A DNA stretch of 64,000 bases, taken from positions 372,001 through 436,000 of the forward strand of contig NZ_JACCBF010000001.1 in NCBI RefSeq assembly GCF_013409625.1, in the 5' to 3' direction. The notes below the pieces were generated by a model. It saw only the letters and a program-made list of their open reading frames with translations. It made no database searches and was not told the origin of the DNA. Every line of letters begins with the position of its first letter. The stretch's first letter is position 1. Made by a program: the position numbers and the translations under genes. This DNA is from Nocardioides kongjuensis (lineage in GTDB: Bacteria > Actinomycetota > Actinomycetes > Propionibacteriales > Nocardioidaceae). This document shows, piece by piece, positions 41,265 to 50,378 of the stretch.

Positions 41265-42515
41265 ATGACTGCCGAGGTCGAGGTCCGCGAGGTCGCCCAG
41301 CGCGCCCGCGTCGCCAGCCGCTCGCTGGCCCTGGCGACGCGCGCCCGGAAGGACGCCACCCTGCACGCGATGGCCGACGCCCTGCTGGCGCGCGCCGACG
41401 AGATCCTCGCCGGCAACGCCGAGGACGTCGCCCGCGCCGAGGCCGACGGCACGCCGCCCAACATCATCGACCGGCTCCGGCTGACCACCGAGCGGCTCGA
41501 GGGCATGGCCCAGGGCCTGCGCGACGTCGCCGGCCTCGCCGACCCGGTCGGCGAGGTGGTCCGCGGCAGCGTGCTGGCCAACGGCCTCGAGCTGCGCCAG
41601 GTCCGGGTCCCGTTCGGCGTCGTCGGCATGATCTACGAGGCCCGGCCCAACGTGACCGCCGACGCGGCCGGGATCTGCCTCAAGTCCGGCAACGCCGTCC
41701 TGCTGCGCGGCAGCTCGTCGGCCCGGTCGAGCAACGCCGCGATCGTCGCCGTCCTGCGCGACGCCATCGCCGCGTCGGGCCTCGAGGCCGACGTCGTCCA
41801 GCTCGTCCCCGGCGACACGCACGACAGCGTCAAGGCACTGATGCGCGCCCGCGGCCAGGTCGACGTGCTGATCCCGCGCGGGGGAGCCGGCCTGATCCAG
41901 TCGGTCGTCAACGAGTCCACGGTGCCGGTCATCGAGACCGGCGTCGGCAACTGCCACGTCTACGTCGACAGGGCCGCCGACCTCGACAAGGCGCTCGCCA
42001 TCGTGCTCAACGCCAAGACCCACCGCACCAGCGTCTGCAACGCGGCGGAGTCGCTGCTCGTGCACGCCGACGTCTCGGGGGAGTTCCTGCCGCGGGTCGT
42101 CGCCGCGCTGCAGGAGGCCGACGTGACCATCCACGGCGACGACGCGTTCGCCGGGTACGACGGCGTCGTGGCGGCCACCGACGAGGACTGGGCGAGCGAG
42201 TACCTCTCGCTCGACATCGCCGCGCGCGTCGTACCCGACCTCGACGCGGCGCTGGACCACATCCGCACCTGGTCGAGCGGTCACTCCGACGCGATCGTCA
42301 CCGAGGACCTGGCTGCCTCACGGCGCTTCGTGGCCGAGGTCGACTCGGCCGCGGTGCTGGTCAACGCGTCGACCCGGTTCACCGACGGCGGCGAGTTCGG
42401 CTTCGGCGCCGAGATCGGGATCAGCACCCAGAAGCTGCACGCCCGCGGCCCGATGGGCCTGCCCGAGATGACCTCGACCAAGTACGTCGTCATCGGCGAC
42501 GGCCACGTCCGCTGA
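41265..42515 (+). CDS. proA: Gamma-glutamyl phosphate reductase ProA
   Basis: 416 residues of the aldehyde dehydrogenase superfamily. [50 protein letters not shown] and catalytic Cys in [15 protein letters not shown]. It reduces gamma-glutamyl phosphate to glutamate semialdehyde in proline synthesis. TATCCT ends seven bases before the ATG (leaderless). proB is not in the window. Its last 198 bases are also open on the minus strand as the tail of the DMT transporter gene. Confidence 0.96.
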   Translation: MTAEVEVREVAQRARVASRSLALATRARKDATLHAMADALLARADEILAGNAEDVARAEADGTPPNIIDRLRLTTERLEGMAQGLRDVAGLADPVGEVVRGSVLANGLELRQVRVPFGVVGMIYEARPNVTADAAGICLKSGNAVLLRGSSSARSSNAAIVAVLRDAIAASGLEADVVQLVPGDTHDSVKALMRARGQVDVLIPRGGAGLIQSVVNESTVPVIETGVGNCHVYVDRAADLDKALAIVLNAKTHRTSVCNAAESLLVHADVSGEFLPRVVAALQEADVTIHGDDAFAGYDGVVAATDEDWASEYLSLDIAARVVPDLDAALDHIRTWSSGHSDAIVTEDLAASRRFVAEVDSAAVLVNASTRFTDGGEFGFGAEIGISTQKLHARGPMGLPEMTSTKYVVIGDGHVR

Positions 42516-43256
42516 CGTCAGGCGCCACAGGCCCCAGGCCATCGCGGCCAGGGCCGCGAGCGACACCGCGGTCGAGACCGGGGTCCGGTGCGGCACCTCG
42601 CCGAGCACGAGATGGGCGAAGCCGAGCGTCAGCAGGCAGTTCACGACGTTGAGCACCGGCATCGACGCCGACAGCCGGGCGGCGCGGTAGGCCAGCTGGT
42701 TGACCGCGACCCCGCCGACGCCACAGGCGGCCAGCACGACGTACCACCGGTCCGCCTCGACCAGCACCGACATCAGCGCGAACAGGGTCCCCGACGCGGT
42801 GCCGAGCAGGAACGCCCGTCCGGTCGGGTGCGGTACGCCGCCCGCCACCGCGACCAGCAGCGCCGCCACCACCGCGCAGGCGCCGACGGTGCCGACCAGC
42901 AGCCCGGTGTCCACGGGCGCCCCGGCCTCACGGGCGTCGGTCGCGAGCAGCAGCGCCGCGATCGCGAGCCCGGTGACCGCCACGGCGACCAGCTCGGTCC
43001 GGCTCGGGCGGGTGCGGGCCAGTGCTGCGCGCAGCGGGACGGCGAGCACGATGCCCAGGACCCCGATCGGCTGGACCAGCCCGATCGGGCCGTGGTCGAG
43101 CGCCAGCACGTGGAAGGTGAACCCGACCGGCCCGAGCACCACCGCGAGCAGCAGCGCGACCAGCGGAGCCCGGGCCGCCGCGAGGTGCTGGCTCGAGGTC
43201 GACACCGCGGTGGTCAGCGCGCCCGCGAGCGCGAACACGACGGCCAGCCAGATCAC
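42318..43256 (-). CDS. DMT-superfamily membrane transporter
   Basis: 312 residues from GTG. About ten hydrophobic helices between 1 and 245 ([65 protein letters not shown]), with [11 protein letters not shown] placing it near uncharacterised DMT transporters. After residue 246 ([10 protein letters not shown]) the sequence is hydrophilic and runs antisense to the proA 3' end for 198 bases. This suggests loss of the original stop with read-on, although the true C-terminus cannot be proved. Confidence 0.78.
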   Translation of the reverse strand: MIWLAVVFALAGALTTAVSTSSQHLAAARAPLVALLLAVVLGPVGFTFHVLALDHGPIGLVQPIGVLGIVLAVPLRAALARTRPSRTELVAVAVTGLAIAALLLATDAREAGAPVDTGLLVGTVGACAVVAALLVAVAGGVPHPTGRAFLLGTASGTLFALMSVLVEADRWYVVLAACGVGGVAVNQLAYRAARLSASMPVLNVVNCLLTLGFAHLVLGEVPHRTPVSTAVSLAALAAMAWGLWRLTSADVAVADDDVLGRGHLGQAHRAAGVQLLGADPDLGAEAELAAVGEPGRRVDQHRGRVDLGHEAP

Positions 43257-43357
43257 GGTGGCGAGGCTAGGAGCGCGAGGTGGACGGTCGGTGAATCCCC
43301 GGTACTCCAGGGGGTCTGGCGTCCGGACAGTTCCCGCGACCGGGTAGGTTTCGCGAC

Positions 43358-44020
43358 ATGGCAGGCTCCCCGGACCGGATCTACGCCGACCCCTCGGTCG
43401 AGCGACTCTTCACCGGGGCGACCGTCATCACGTTCGTGCGCACCGTCATCACGCTCGCGATCGCGGTGTGGGCGGCGTACGACCACAGCCTGACCCTGAT
43501 CGTGGTCGGCCTGGTCACCTACTGGGTCGGCGACAGCATCGACGGCGAGTGGGCGCGCTGGCGCGACTGCGAGACCCGGATGGGCGCGGTCGTCGACATG
43601 ATGTGCGACCGGCTCAGCTGCGGTGCGCTGTACGTCGGGCTGGTCTGGCTGCAGCCCGGCGGCTGGATCAGCGACGAGCCGATGAAGTGGATCGGCATCC
43701 CGATCGCGATCTACCTGTTCGAGTTCATGGTCATCGACATGTACCTGTCGCTGGCCTTCCTCGCCTGGCCGATCCGCAGCCCCAACTACTTCCACGTGAT
43801 CGACCGCCGGATCTACCTGTGGAACTGGTCGCGCATCGGCAAGGCCGCCAACTCCGGCGCCTTCGCCGTCATCCTGCTGGTCAGCGGGTGGGTGTGGCTC
43901 GGCACCCTGATCGCGATCGGCCTGCTGGTCCTCAAGTGCGTCTCGCTGGGGTGGCTGCTCAGGCTCGGGCTGCCGGTGCCCACGCGCGAGGCGAGCCCCG
44001 AAGGGGCCTCGGCAGCATGA
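43358..44020 (+). CDS. CDP-alcohol phosphatidyltransferase family protein
   Basis: 220 residues and about six transmembrane helices. The signature DxxDGxxAR...GxxxDxxxD is present as GDSIDGEWARWRDCETRMGA followed by VVDMMCD. It would join a CDP-activated lipid to an alcohol (inositol, glycerol phosphate or similar) in the membrane; the acceptor cannot be read. TAGGTT ends seven bases before the ATG (leaderless). Its stop overlaps the next start as ATGA, so it is co-translated with a VTT-like protein. Confidence 0.88.
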   Translation: MAGSPDRIYADPSVERLFTGATVITFVRTVITLAIAVWAAYDHSLTLIVVGLVTYWVGDSIDGEWARWRDCETRMGAVVDMMCDRLSCGALYVGLVWLQPGGWISDEPMKWIGIPIAIYLFEFMVIDMYLSLAFLAWPIRSPNYFHVIDRRIYLWNWSRIGKAANSGAFAVILLVSGWVWLGTLIAIGLLVLKCVSLGWLLRLGLPVPTREASPEGASAA

Positions 44021-44478
44021 TCTTGTGGCTGACGACGTTCGCCTTCAGCATCGCGTCCGCCCTGCTCCCGTTCCTGCCGATCGAGGTCTACATCCTCGGA
44101 GCCGGGGCCGCCGAGGCCGGCACGGCCACCGCCATCTCGCTCGGCATCGCCGCCGGCGCGGGCGCCACCATCGGCAAGGTGATCGTCTACGAGGCCGCCC
44201 GTCGCGGCTCGGAGTCGAAGTGGGCCCAGAAGAAGCTCTCCGGCCCGAAGATCAAGGCGTCCTACGACAAGTGGATGCAGCGGATGCAGGGCCGGCCCTG
44301 GTACGCCGCTGCGATCATGTTCGTCGCCGCCTCGGCCGGCATCCCGCCGCTGCTGGCGATGGCGGCCATCGGGGGCATCCTGAAGATGCCGATGTGGGTG
44401 TTCGTGCCCACCGTCTTCCTCGGTCGCACCCTGCGGTTCTCGCTGCTCTTCCTGGGCGTCGACTTCGCCGTGCACTGA
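44017..44478 (+). CDS. VTT/YqaA-like membrane protein
   Basis: 153 residues, ATG in ATGA overlap with the CDP-alcohol transferase. Three to four hydrophobic segments (FAFSIASALLPFLPIEVYILGAG, ATAISLGIAAGAGATIGKV, FVAASAGIPPLLAMAAIGG) with the re-entrant helix pattern of SNARE-associated/DedA-like (COG1238) proteins. Some relatives are lipid scramblases or act in membrane homeostasis. Coupling to a phospholipid synthase makes a lipid role plausible. Confidence 0.72.
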   Translation: MILWLTTFAFSIASALLPFLPIEVYILGAGAAEAGTATAISLGIAAGAGATIGKVIVYEAARRGSESKWAQKKLSGPKIKASYDKWMQRMQGRPWYAAAIMFVAASAGIPPLLAMAAIGGILKMPMWVFVPTVFLGRTLRFSLLFLGVDFAVH

Positions 44479-44590
44479 GTCGTCCGGCTCGCTCGTTCCT
44501 CGCTCGCTCCTCCGCCCAGAAACGGCGGGCGGTGCGGCGATCACTGCGCCGCATGTCGGGGATGCGCCTGGGGTTGGATACGATGCCGCC

Positions 44591-44755
44591 ATGCTCAGCC
44601 AGATCAGCCAGGTCGCCCTCCTTGTCGCCCGCGCCGCGGAGGAGCACGGCGAGCCCGCCGTGAACCCGTGGTTCATCGGTGGCGGTGTGCTGGCGTTCCT
44701 CCTCTTCCTGCTCCTCGGCCTCGTCTGGTTCGGCGGCGGCCGCGACCACAGCTGA
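44591..44755 (+). CDS. 54-residue single-span membrane protein upstream of nadD
   Basis: Runs from ATG to TGA at 44753. Amphipathic N-terminus ([20 protein letters not shown]), NPWFIGG, then one transmembrane helix ([19 protein letters not shown]) ending in RDHS. Codons are G/C-ending throughout. TACGAT ends six bases before the ATG (leaderless). A similar small protein before nadD is, to my knowledge, common in related actinobacteria. Function unknown. Confidence 0.72.
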   Translation: MLSQISQVALLVARAAEEHGEPAVNPWFIGGGVLAFLLFLLLGLVWFGGGRDHS

Positions 44756-44780
44756 GGCCGGCTGTGTCGTTGGTGAGCCT

Positions 44781-45410
44781 GTGACAGACGCGCCCCGTCG
44801 TCCCCGGATCGGGGTGATGGGCGGCACCTTCGACCCCATCCACCACGGCCACCTCGTCGCCGCCTCGGAGGTCCAGGGCTGGTTCGACCTCGACGAGGTC
44901 GTCTTCGTGCCCACCGGCCAGCCGTGGCAGAAGGCGGACCGGGCGGTCTCGCCGCCCGAGCACCGCTACCTGATGACGGTCATCGCGACCGCCGCCAACC
45001 CGCGGTTCACGGTGAGCCGGGTCGACATCGACCGGGGCGGGCCGACGTACACCGGCGACACGCTGCGCGACCTGCGCAGGCTGCGACCCGACGCGGACCT
45101 GTACTTCATCACGGGCGCCGACGCGCTCACCGACATCTTCAGCTGGCGTGACGCCGACGAGCTCTTCGAGCTGGCGCACTTCGTCGGCTGCACCCGCCCC
45201 GGGGCGGAGATGGACCCGGCCACGCTGGCCCGGATCCCGCACGACCGGGTCACCATGGTCGAGATTCCCGCCCTGGCGATCTCGTCCACCGACTGCCGCG
45301 AGCGACAGCGGGCCGGCCAGCCGGTCTGGTACCTCGTCCCCGACGGCGTCGTCCAGTACATCACCAAGCACGGCCTCTACCCGGCCGCACCCGGAACGGA
45401 TACCCCATGA
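44781..45410 (+). CDS. nadD: Nicotinate-nucleotide adenylyltransferase NadD
   Basis: 209 residues from GTG. Nucleotidyltransferase motifs [12 protein letters not shown] and ISSTDCR. It adenylates nicotinate mononucleotide to deamido-NAD. Another possible start is the ATG at 44818 just before GGTFDP, but the intervening residues RRPRIGV are typical of the family's first strand. Stop overlaps rsfS (ATGA). The order nadD-rsfS-phosphatase is the same as M. tuberculosis Rv2421c-Rv2419c. Confidence 0.95.
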   Translation: MTDAPRRPRIGVMGGTFDPIHHGHLVAASEVQGWFDLDEVVFVPTGQPWQKADRAVSPPEHRYLMTVIATAANPRFTVSRVDIDRGGPTYTGDTLRDLRRLRPDADLYFITGADALTDIFSWRDADELFELAHFVGCTRPGAEMDPATLARIPHDRVTMVEIPALAISSTDCRERQRAGQPVWYLVPDGVVQYITKHGLYPAAPGTDTP

Positions 45411-45784
45411 CCGCCACCGACCACGCCGTCCGGCTCGTCCACGCCGCTGCCCTCGCCGCCGCCGACAAGCTCGCGACCGACCAGCTCGCCTTCGACGTCA
45501 GCGAGCAGCTCGCCATCACCGACGCCTTCCTGCTCGCCACCGGCGCCAACGACCGCCAGGTCCGCGCCATCGTCGACGAGATCGAGGACAAGCTGCGCGA
45601 GCTCGACGCCAAGCCGATCCGCCGTGAGGGCCACCGCGACGGCCGCTGGGTGCTGCTCGACTACGGCGACGTCGTCATCCACGTCCAGCACTCCGAGGAG
45701 CGCGAGTTCTACGCCCTCGAGCGGCTGTGGCGCGACTGCCCGACCATCGACCTGCCCGCCGAGGTCCACGGTCCCGTGGCGTGA
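45407..45784 (+). CDS. rsfS: Ribosomal silencing factor RsfS
   Basis: 125 residues. DUF143 fold: [24 protein letters not shown] and the conserved [30 protein letters not shown]. It binds ribosomal protein L14 and blocks subunit joining under starvation. ATGA overlap with nadD and GTGA overlap with the next gene show tight coupling. Confidence 0.95.
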   Translation: MTATDHAVRLVHAAALAAADKLATDQLAFDVSEQLAITDAFLLATGANDRQVRAIVDEIEDKLRELDAKPIRREGHRDGRWVLLDYGDVVIHVQHSEEREFYALERLWRDCPTIDLPAEVHGPVA

Positions 45785-46383
45785 CCGCCCGCCGCATCGT
45801 CCTGGTCCGCCACGGGCGGACCGCCTGGAACGCCGAGCGCCGGATCCAGGGCCAGCTCGACGTCGAGCTCGACGCCACCGGCCTCGAGCAGGCGCGCGTC
45901 GTCGCGCCCCTGATCGCTGCCCTCGACCCGGTCCTGGTCTGGTCCAGCGACCTGGCCCGTGCCCGGCAGACCGCCGACACGATCGCCAAGGAGGCCGGGC
46001 TCGTGCCGACGTACGACGAGCGCCTGCGCGAGTTCCGCCTGGGGGAGTACCAGGGCATGACGCACGCCGAGCTCGACGCCCGCGACCCCGCGGCCTTCGA
46101 CCTCTTCCAGCGCGGTGAGTGGGACTCCATCCCCGGCGCCGAGACCACCCGCGAGGTGGCCGAGCGCTTCACCGCCGCCGTCACCGACCTCGCCGCCGCC
46201 CTCGGCCCGGGCGAGACCGGCGTCGCCGTCTCCCACGGCGCCGCCACCCGCTCCGGCCTGGTCACCTTCCTCGGCTGGCCCCTCGAGCTCGCGCACGACC
46301 TGCGCGCCCTGGGCAACTGCGCCCGCGTGGTCCTCGAGGAGCGCTCGACGGGGCAGTGGGCGCTCGCGTCGTACAACGGGTGA
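45781..46383 (+). CDS. Histidine phosphatase, GpgP-like
   Basis: 200 residues of the phosphoglycerate mutase superfamily. Catalytic RHGRTAWN, Arg/Glu in WSSDLARARQTADTIAK and LREFRLGEYQGM, second His in AVSHGAATR. GTG overlaps the rsfS stop. By synteny with M. tuberculosis Rv2419c it may be a glucosyl-3-phosphoglycerate phosphatase, of interest next to an alpha-glucan region, but the family is broad and specificity is not shown by sequence. Confidence 0.85.
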   Translation: MTARRIVLVRHGRTAWNAERRIQGQLDVELDATGLEQARVVAPLIAALDPVLVWSSDLARARQTADTIAKEAGLVPTYDERLREFRLGEYQGMTHAELDARDPAAFDLFQRGEWDSIPGAETTREVAERFTAAVTDLAAALGPGETGVAVSHGAATRSGLVTFLGWPLELAHDLRALGNCARVVLEERSTGQWALASYNG

Positions 46384-46392
46384 CCCCCCGAT

Positions 46393-46422
46393 TTCACCTT
46401 GTGTGGGGGGTGTGGCTAGTAT
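46393..46422 (+). promoter_or_regulatory. tRNA-Ala promoter
   Basis: TTCACC (46393-46398), 18-base spacer and TAGTAT (46417-46422), 40 bases before the tRNA 5' end. Confidence 0.5.
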
Positions 46423-46461
46423 TTCCGTCGTTGCCCCGCTTCAGGGCGGGCGATGACACCC

Positions 46462-46534
46462 GGGGGTGTGGCGCAGCTGGTAGCGCACCTGCATGGCATG
46501 CAGGGGGTCAGGGGTTCGAGTCCCCTCACCTCCA
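46462..46534 (+). tRNA. tRNA-Ala (anticodon GGC)
   Basis: Full cloverleaf of 73 bases. Acceptor stem 46462-46468 with 46527-46533, containing the G3-U70 wobble pair that identifies tRNA-Ala. D stem GCGC/GCGC, anticodon stem CCTGC/GCAGG with loop 46493-46499 and anticodon GGC at 46495-46497, T-loop TTCGAGT. CCA is not encoded. Discriminator base A46534. Confidence 0.97.
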
Positions 46535-46540
46535 CCGAAC

Positions 46541-46572
46541 AGAAGGCCGGATCCGACAGGGTCCGGCCTTCT
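46541..46572 (+). terminator. tRNA-Ala terminator hairpin
   Basis: Perfect 11-base-pair stem (46541-46551 with 46562-46572) and ten-base loop, seven bases after the tRNA, followed by a T-containing stretch. Confidence 0.85.
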
Positions 46573-46738
46573 TCGTCGTCGGGGGGCGTGTGCACGTCGG
46601 GTCGTGGTCGCTGTTCCCGACCGGAGACCGTCAGGGCCAAGACCTCAACTGACCCGGGGTGACGCCGATGGGTCGTGCGTCTCCTGTTCCGAGGAGCGTC
46701 GATGTCGTCGGGATCCAGCGTCCATCTGGGAGGGCGAG

Positions 46739-48019
46739 ATGGCCGATGGCGCCAGCACCGTCAGAGTGCGGTCCTCGTCGATGCCCGCGTTCTTGATCAC
46801 CCCTGTCGCCTGTCAGCTGTGGGTCGGGTCGGCCGTCGTCGCAGCGCTGGTCCTCCCGGTGGCCCTCGACCATCGGGTCGGGGAGGGACACACCGCTCAC
46901 GAGCCGTGGACCGCGCTCGCGATCGTCGCTGCGTCGGTGGTGAACGTCGAGATCGGCAGGGTCCTCGAAGGGGGTGCCGCGTTCAGCCAGCGTCCTCACA
47001 AGGCGCTGTCGACGTGGGCCTTCGCATGCGCGATCGTCCTCTCGGTCGGCTGGCTCCTCCCGGTCGTCGCGTGCTGCTACGCCCACGCCCGCTGGCGCGG
47101 CCTGCGGGTGCCGCTGTGGAAGTGGGTCGGGTCGGCGGCGTACGTCGTCCTGGCCGGCGTCGCGGCCGCCGGGGTCGTGCACACGGTGCTCGGCGAGGAG
47201 AGCCTGACCCGTGGCAACGGTCTGTGCGGGATGGTGGCCGTGCTGGCAGGGACTGCGGCGTTCCTGGCCGTCCAGACGGTCATGTTCCACGGCAGTGCCT
47301 ACCTCAACGAGGCCGGCGACGAGACCTGGCTGCGACGGACACTCCGGCAACCCACCTTCTACCTCACGGAGGTCGGTGTCCTGCTGGTCGGCGGACTGAC
47401 GGCCGCGGTCTGGATCGCGGCACCGTGGTTCCTCGTCCTGCTGCTCCCCGTGTTCGTGCTCGCCCAGCGTGCCGCTCTCCACGAGCCCCTGCGTCAGCGT
47501 GCCGAGCACGACGACAAGACCGGGCTCCTGCGGTTCGAGGCGTGGGACCGTCAGGCACGTACGGCGGCCGCCCGCTGCAGCCGACACGGACGTCCCTGGA
47601 GCGTCCTGTTCGCCGACCTCGACCACTTCAAGCTGTTCAACGACACGTGGGGACACCTCGCCGGCGATCTCGCGCTCGAGGCCGCGGCTGCGGTGATCCG
47701 CGACGAGCTGCGCGACGGCGACCTGGTGGCCCGCTTCGGCGGCGAGGAGTTCTGCGTCTTCCTTCCCGGGACGGGTCTGGCCGATGGCCGCGCGCTCGCC
47801 GAGCGCGTCCGCGCCGCGGTCGCAGCCACCGACCTTCCCGGGACCCAGGGACTGACGGTGAGCGTCGGCGTCGCCACGGTCGAGCCGGGCTGCGACTCGT
47901 CGTCAGGGGCCGGGACGGGCGCACCGGACCTGGCTGACGTCGTCCGCAGCGCGGACCGCGCGTTGTACGCGGCCAAGGAGGGGGGTCGCGACACCACGAG
48001 GGCCCACCTCGCGCACTGA
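46739..48019 (+). CDS. Membrane diguanylate cyclase (GGDEF)
   Basis: 426 residues. About six transmembrane helices in the first 240 residues form an unassigned sensor region, followed by a GGDEF domain (about 255-420). The active-site motif is RFGGEEF and an RxxD inhibitory site (RDGD) lies five residues before it; FADLDHFKLFNDTWGHLAGD is the usual metal/GTP segment. It should make c-di-GMP from two GTP with product inhibition. GGGAGGGCGAG precedes the ATG. It converges with the TetR gene. No EAL domain. Confidence 0.9.
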   Translation: MADGASTVRVRSSSMPAFLITPVACQLWVGSAVVAALVLPVALDHRVGEGHTAHEPWTALAIVAASVVNVEIGRVLEGGAAFSQRPHKALSTWAFACAIVLSVGWLLPVVACCYAHARWRGLRVPLWKWVGSAAYVVLAGVAAAGVVHTVLGEESLTRGNGLCGMVAVLAGTAAFLAVQTVMFHGSAYLNEAGDETWLRRTLRQPTFYLTEVGVLLVGGLTAAVWIAAPWFLVLLLPVFVLAQRAALHEPLRQRAEHDDKTGLLRFEAWDRQARTAAARCSRHGRPWSVLFADLDHFKLFNDTWGHLAGDLALEAAAAVIRDELRDGDLVARFGGEEFCVFLPGTGLADGRALAERVRAAVAATDLPGTQGLTVSVGVATVEPGCDSSSGAGTGAPDLADVVRSADRALYAAKEGGRDTTRAHLAH

Positions 48020-48139
48020 GGCCCGCCCGTCACGAGGAGCGCCGAGCGGCTGCCGAGCAGGTCGCTGGGCTTCGCCGCCGATGGGTGCGCAGTCGACTCG
48101 TCACCGTCGGCACCGGACTCGACCCGCGTCGGCGTACTG

Positions 48140-48748
48140 TCAGCCGTGCGCAGCGCGCGCCGTGGCACCCGTCGAGAGCGAAGCGGTGGCGGAGCGGAGC
48201 AGGTCGTGCAGGGCCTCGAGTGCCGACTGCATGCGCGCAGGGTCCGGGTCGGCCAGCTCCTGGAAGACCAGCCCGTCGAGCGCGGCGAACACCGCGTGGT
48301 CCAGGCCGGGGAGGTCGGCCAGTCCGATGCGTTCCAGCTCTCGCCGAGTGGCGTCTCGGTAGGTGTCATAGAGGCTGGCCACCAGCGGGCGCAGCTCAGG
48401 ACGCCGCCGGCTCTCCAGGATCAGCTCGTACTGGAAGGCCTGACCGTCTGCATCGCTGGTCGCCATCTCGACCAGGGTCCGCGCGAAGTCGTCGACCGAG
48501 CCGGTGCCGGACTCGAGCGTCGATCGGTCCAGGCTTCGCTCGAGGACGTACTTCAACGCCTCGGCGATGAGGTTGTCGCGGTTCCCGAAGTGGTGGCTCA
48601 CCAAGCCGTGCGTGACGCCCGCCTCCTCGGCCACGGCCCGGTTCGTCACCTTGCGCAGTCCCGCTCGCGCGACCACCCGGATCGTCGCCTCCAGGAGCGC
48701 CTCGCGACCTCCGCCGTACTGCACGGCCCGGGATGACTCGTTGCTCAT
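48140..48748 (-). CDS. TetR-family repressor of demethylation cluster
   Basis: 202 residues. HTH at about 28-58: LRKVTNRAVAEEAGVTHGLVSHHFGNRDNL. The C-terminal ligand domain resembles the TetR_C_6/BetI-like type. It is divergent from the permease-P450 operon across a 171-base gap that contains ACTTG/CAAGT palindromes, so it most likely represses that operon and itself, released by the substrate or a product. The ligand is unknown. Confidence 0.9.
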   Translation of the reverse strand: MSNESSRAVQYGGGREALLEATIRVVARAGLRKVTNRAVAEEAGVTHGLVSHHFGNRDNLIAEALKYVLERSLDRSTLESGTGSVDDFARTLVEMATSDADGQAFQYELILESRRRPELRPLVASLYDTYRDATRRELERIGLADLPGLDHAVFAALDGLVFQELADPDPARMQSALEALHDLLRSATASLSTGATARAAHG

Positions 48749-48827
48749 GCTGCTCCTCGCTGATCACCGTCAACCTACCGAACCGCGCGGGGAGAGACGT
48801 TCGCCGCGCGCCGTCGCAGAACTAGCC

Positions 48828-48888
48828 ACTTGACAAGTTTGATGTGATCCGGGTTACTTGTCCCAAGAACTTTCCACTTGGATAGTTT
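48828..48888 (+). promoter_or_regulatory. Divergent operator/promoter region of demethylation operon
   Basis: Palindromes ACTTGACAAGT (48828-48838) and CTTGTCCCAAG (48857-48867), plus a half site ACTTG at 48876. TTGACA lies inside the first palindrome. A possible forward promoter is TTGTCC (48858-48863), 19 bases, TAGTTT (48883-48888). The sites are good candidates for the TetR operator. The region is markedly less GC-rich than its surroundings. Confidence 0.5.
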
Positions 48889-48919
48889 AAGTCACGCAAC
48901 CAATTTCTGCGGGGTGCAC

Positions 48920-50377
48920 ATGTCTGTCGCCGAACCCACCGGGCCCACCACTGCGTTGCGCAAGGACGCCGTCGGCGTGGTCGGGATCCTCTTCTTCGTC
49001 CTCTCGGCCCAAGCACCCCTGACCGGCATCGTCGGGGCCGCCGCGCTGGCGGTCGCCCTCGGCAACGGCGCCGGCGCACCCGGTGCGTACCTCGTCGTGG
49101 GCCTCGTCATCATCCTCTTCGCGGTCGGCTTCACCACGATCACTCGGTACGTCGACAGCGTCGGCGGCTTCTACGCACTCATCCGCGCCGGCCTCGGCGT
49201 GAGCGTGGCCCGCGTCGGGTCGTGGCTGGCGCTCATCACCTACAACACGATCCAGGCCGCGATGTACGGCCTGTTCGGAGCGACGGCCAGCGGCCTGATC
49301 GCCCGGTACCTGCACGTCGACGTGGCGTGGTGGGTGGTCGTGCTGGCAACCGTGGCCCTGGTCTACGCCTTCGGCCGCCGCAACATCGAGGTCGGGGCAC
49401 GGGTGATGGCCGTGCTGGTGAGCGCCGAGGTCGCCATCCTCCTGGCATTCGCCATCGGCGTCATCGCCCGGGGGAGTGCTCCGCACGGCTTCGACCTCAC
49501 CGCCAGCTTCGGCCCGCACGCCGTCACCGCGGGAGCGCCGGGAATCGCGGTGCTGTTCGCGATCGCGTCGATGTTCGGGTTCGAGTCCACGGCGATCTAC
49601 GCCGGCGAGGCCCGGGAGCCCCAGCGCACGGTCCCGCGGGCGACCTACCTCTCGGTGAGCCTCATCGCCGTCTTCTTCGCCTTCATCATGTGGGTGCTCA
49701 TCTCCTACTACGGTGCAGGCGCCGCGCAGGGGGCCGCGCTCGACACCCTCGCCACCGACCCGGGCAACTTCGTGCTCGGTCCGGTCAGCAGCGTGCTCGG
49801 CAGCTGGGCGGCGGACCTGACGTCCGTGCTGCTGTGCACCTCGCTGCTCGCCGGCCTGCTGGCGTTCCACAACATCGTGAACCGGTACCTGCACGCCATG
49901 GCCGAGCACGACGAGCTGCCCCGTCGCCTGTGCCGCACCAACCGGCACCAGGCTCCCGCGGTCGCGGCCGCTGTCCAGTCGATCACCGTCGTCCTGGTGA
50001 TGGCGTGGTTCATGATCGGGGACAAGAACCCCGTCGCCACGCTGTTCGGATGGCTCAGCGGCCAGGCCGTCGCAGCGCTGGTCGTCCTGTACGTGCTCGT
50101 CTCCATCTCGATCATCCGGTACTTCCGGTCCCACCGCGTGCACTCCAACGCGTGGAGCACCACGGTGGCGCCGGCTGTCACCGTGGTGCTGATGCTCGGG
50201 GAGCTGTTCGTCATCGTGAAGAACTTCCAGACCCTCACCGGCGGCAGCCAGACCACGTGCGAGGTCCTGCTGTGGTCGGTGCCGGCGGTGACGCTCCTCG
50301 GCTGGCTGGTCTCGACGGCCTTCAAGCGCCGGGCACGGTCCGGCGCCGTCGAGGTCGCGGTCGAGACGGCGGCCTGA
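48920..50377 (+). CDS. APC-family amino acid permease
   Basis: 485 residues with about 12 transmembrane helices. SAQAPLTGIVGAAALAVALGNGAGAPGAYLV is the TM1 region of APC transporters; GFTTITRYVDSVGGFYALIRAGLG is also conserved. It imports an amino acid, amine or betaine-like compound with cation symport. First gene of the operon with reductase, flavodoxin, P450, GcvT-like, PurU and FolD, so it probably carries the methylated substrate. The ATG is preferred over in-frame GTG at 48914 or 48878. Confidence 0.9.
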   Translation: MSVAEPTGPTTALRKDAVGVVGILFFVLSAQAPLTGIVGAAALAVALGNGAGAPGAYLVVGLVIILFAVGFTTITRYVDSVGGFYALIRAGLGVSVARVGSWLALITYNTIQAAMYGLFGATASGLIARYLHVDVAWWVVVLATVALVYAFGRRNIEVGARVMAVLVSAEVAILLAFAIGVIARGSAPHGFDLTASFGPHAVTAGAPGIAVLFAIASMFGFESTAIYAGEAREPQRTVPRATYLSVSLIAVFFAFIMWVLISYYGAGAAQGAALDTLATDPGNFVLGPVSSVLGSWAADLTSVLLCTSLLAGLLAFHNIVNRYLHAMAEHDELPRRLCRTNRHQAPAVAAAVQSITVVLVMAWFMIGDKNPVATLFGWLSGQAVAALVVLYVLVSISIIRYFRSHRVHSNAWSTTVAPAVTVVLMLGELFVIVKNFQTLTGGSQTTCEVLLWSVPAVTLLGWLVSTAFKRRARSGAVEVAVETAA

Positions 50378-50378
50378 G

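Noticed and set aside
44484..44515. GCTCGCTCGTTCCTCGCTCGCTCC as a regulatory repeat
   Set aside because: Low-complexity GCTC run in a gap; no paired copy or clear hairpin in the window.
46462..46572. tRNA-Ala as an integration site for a mobile element
   Set aside because: No integrase, no repeated tRNA 3' end downstream and no change in gene character.
48749..48919. Riboswitch upstream of the permease
   Set aside because: The leader appears to be about 30 bases, too short, and the palindromes are DNA-type operators.
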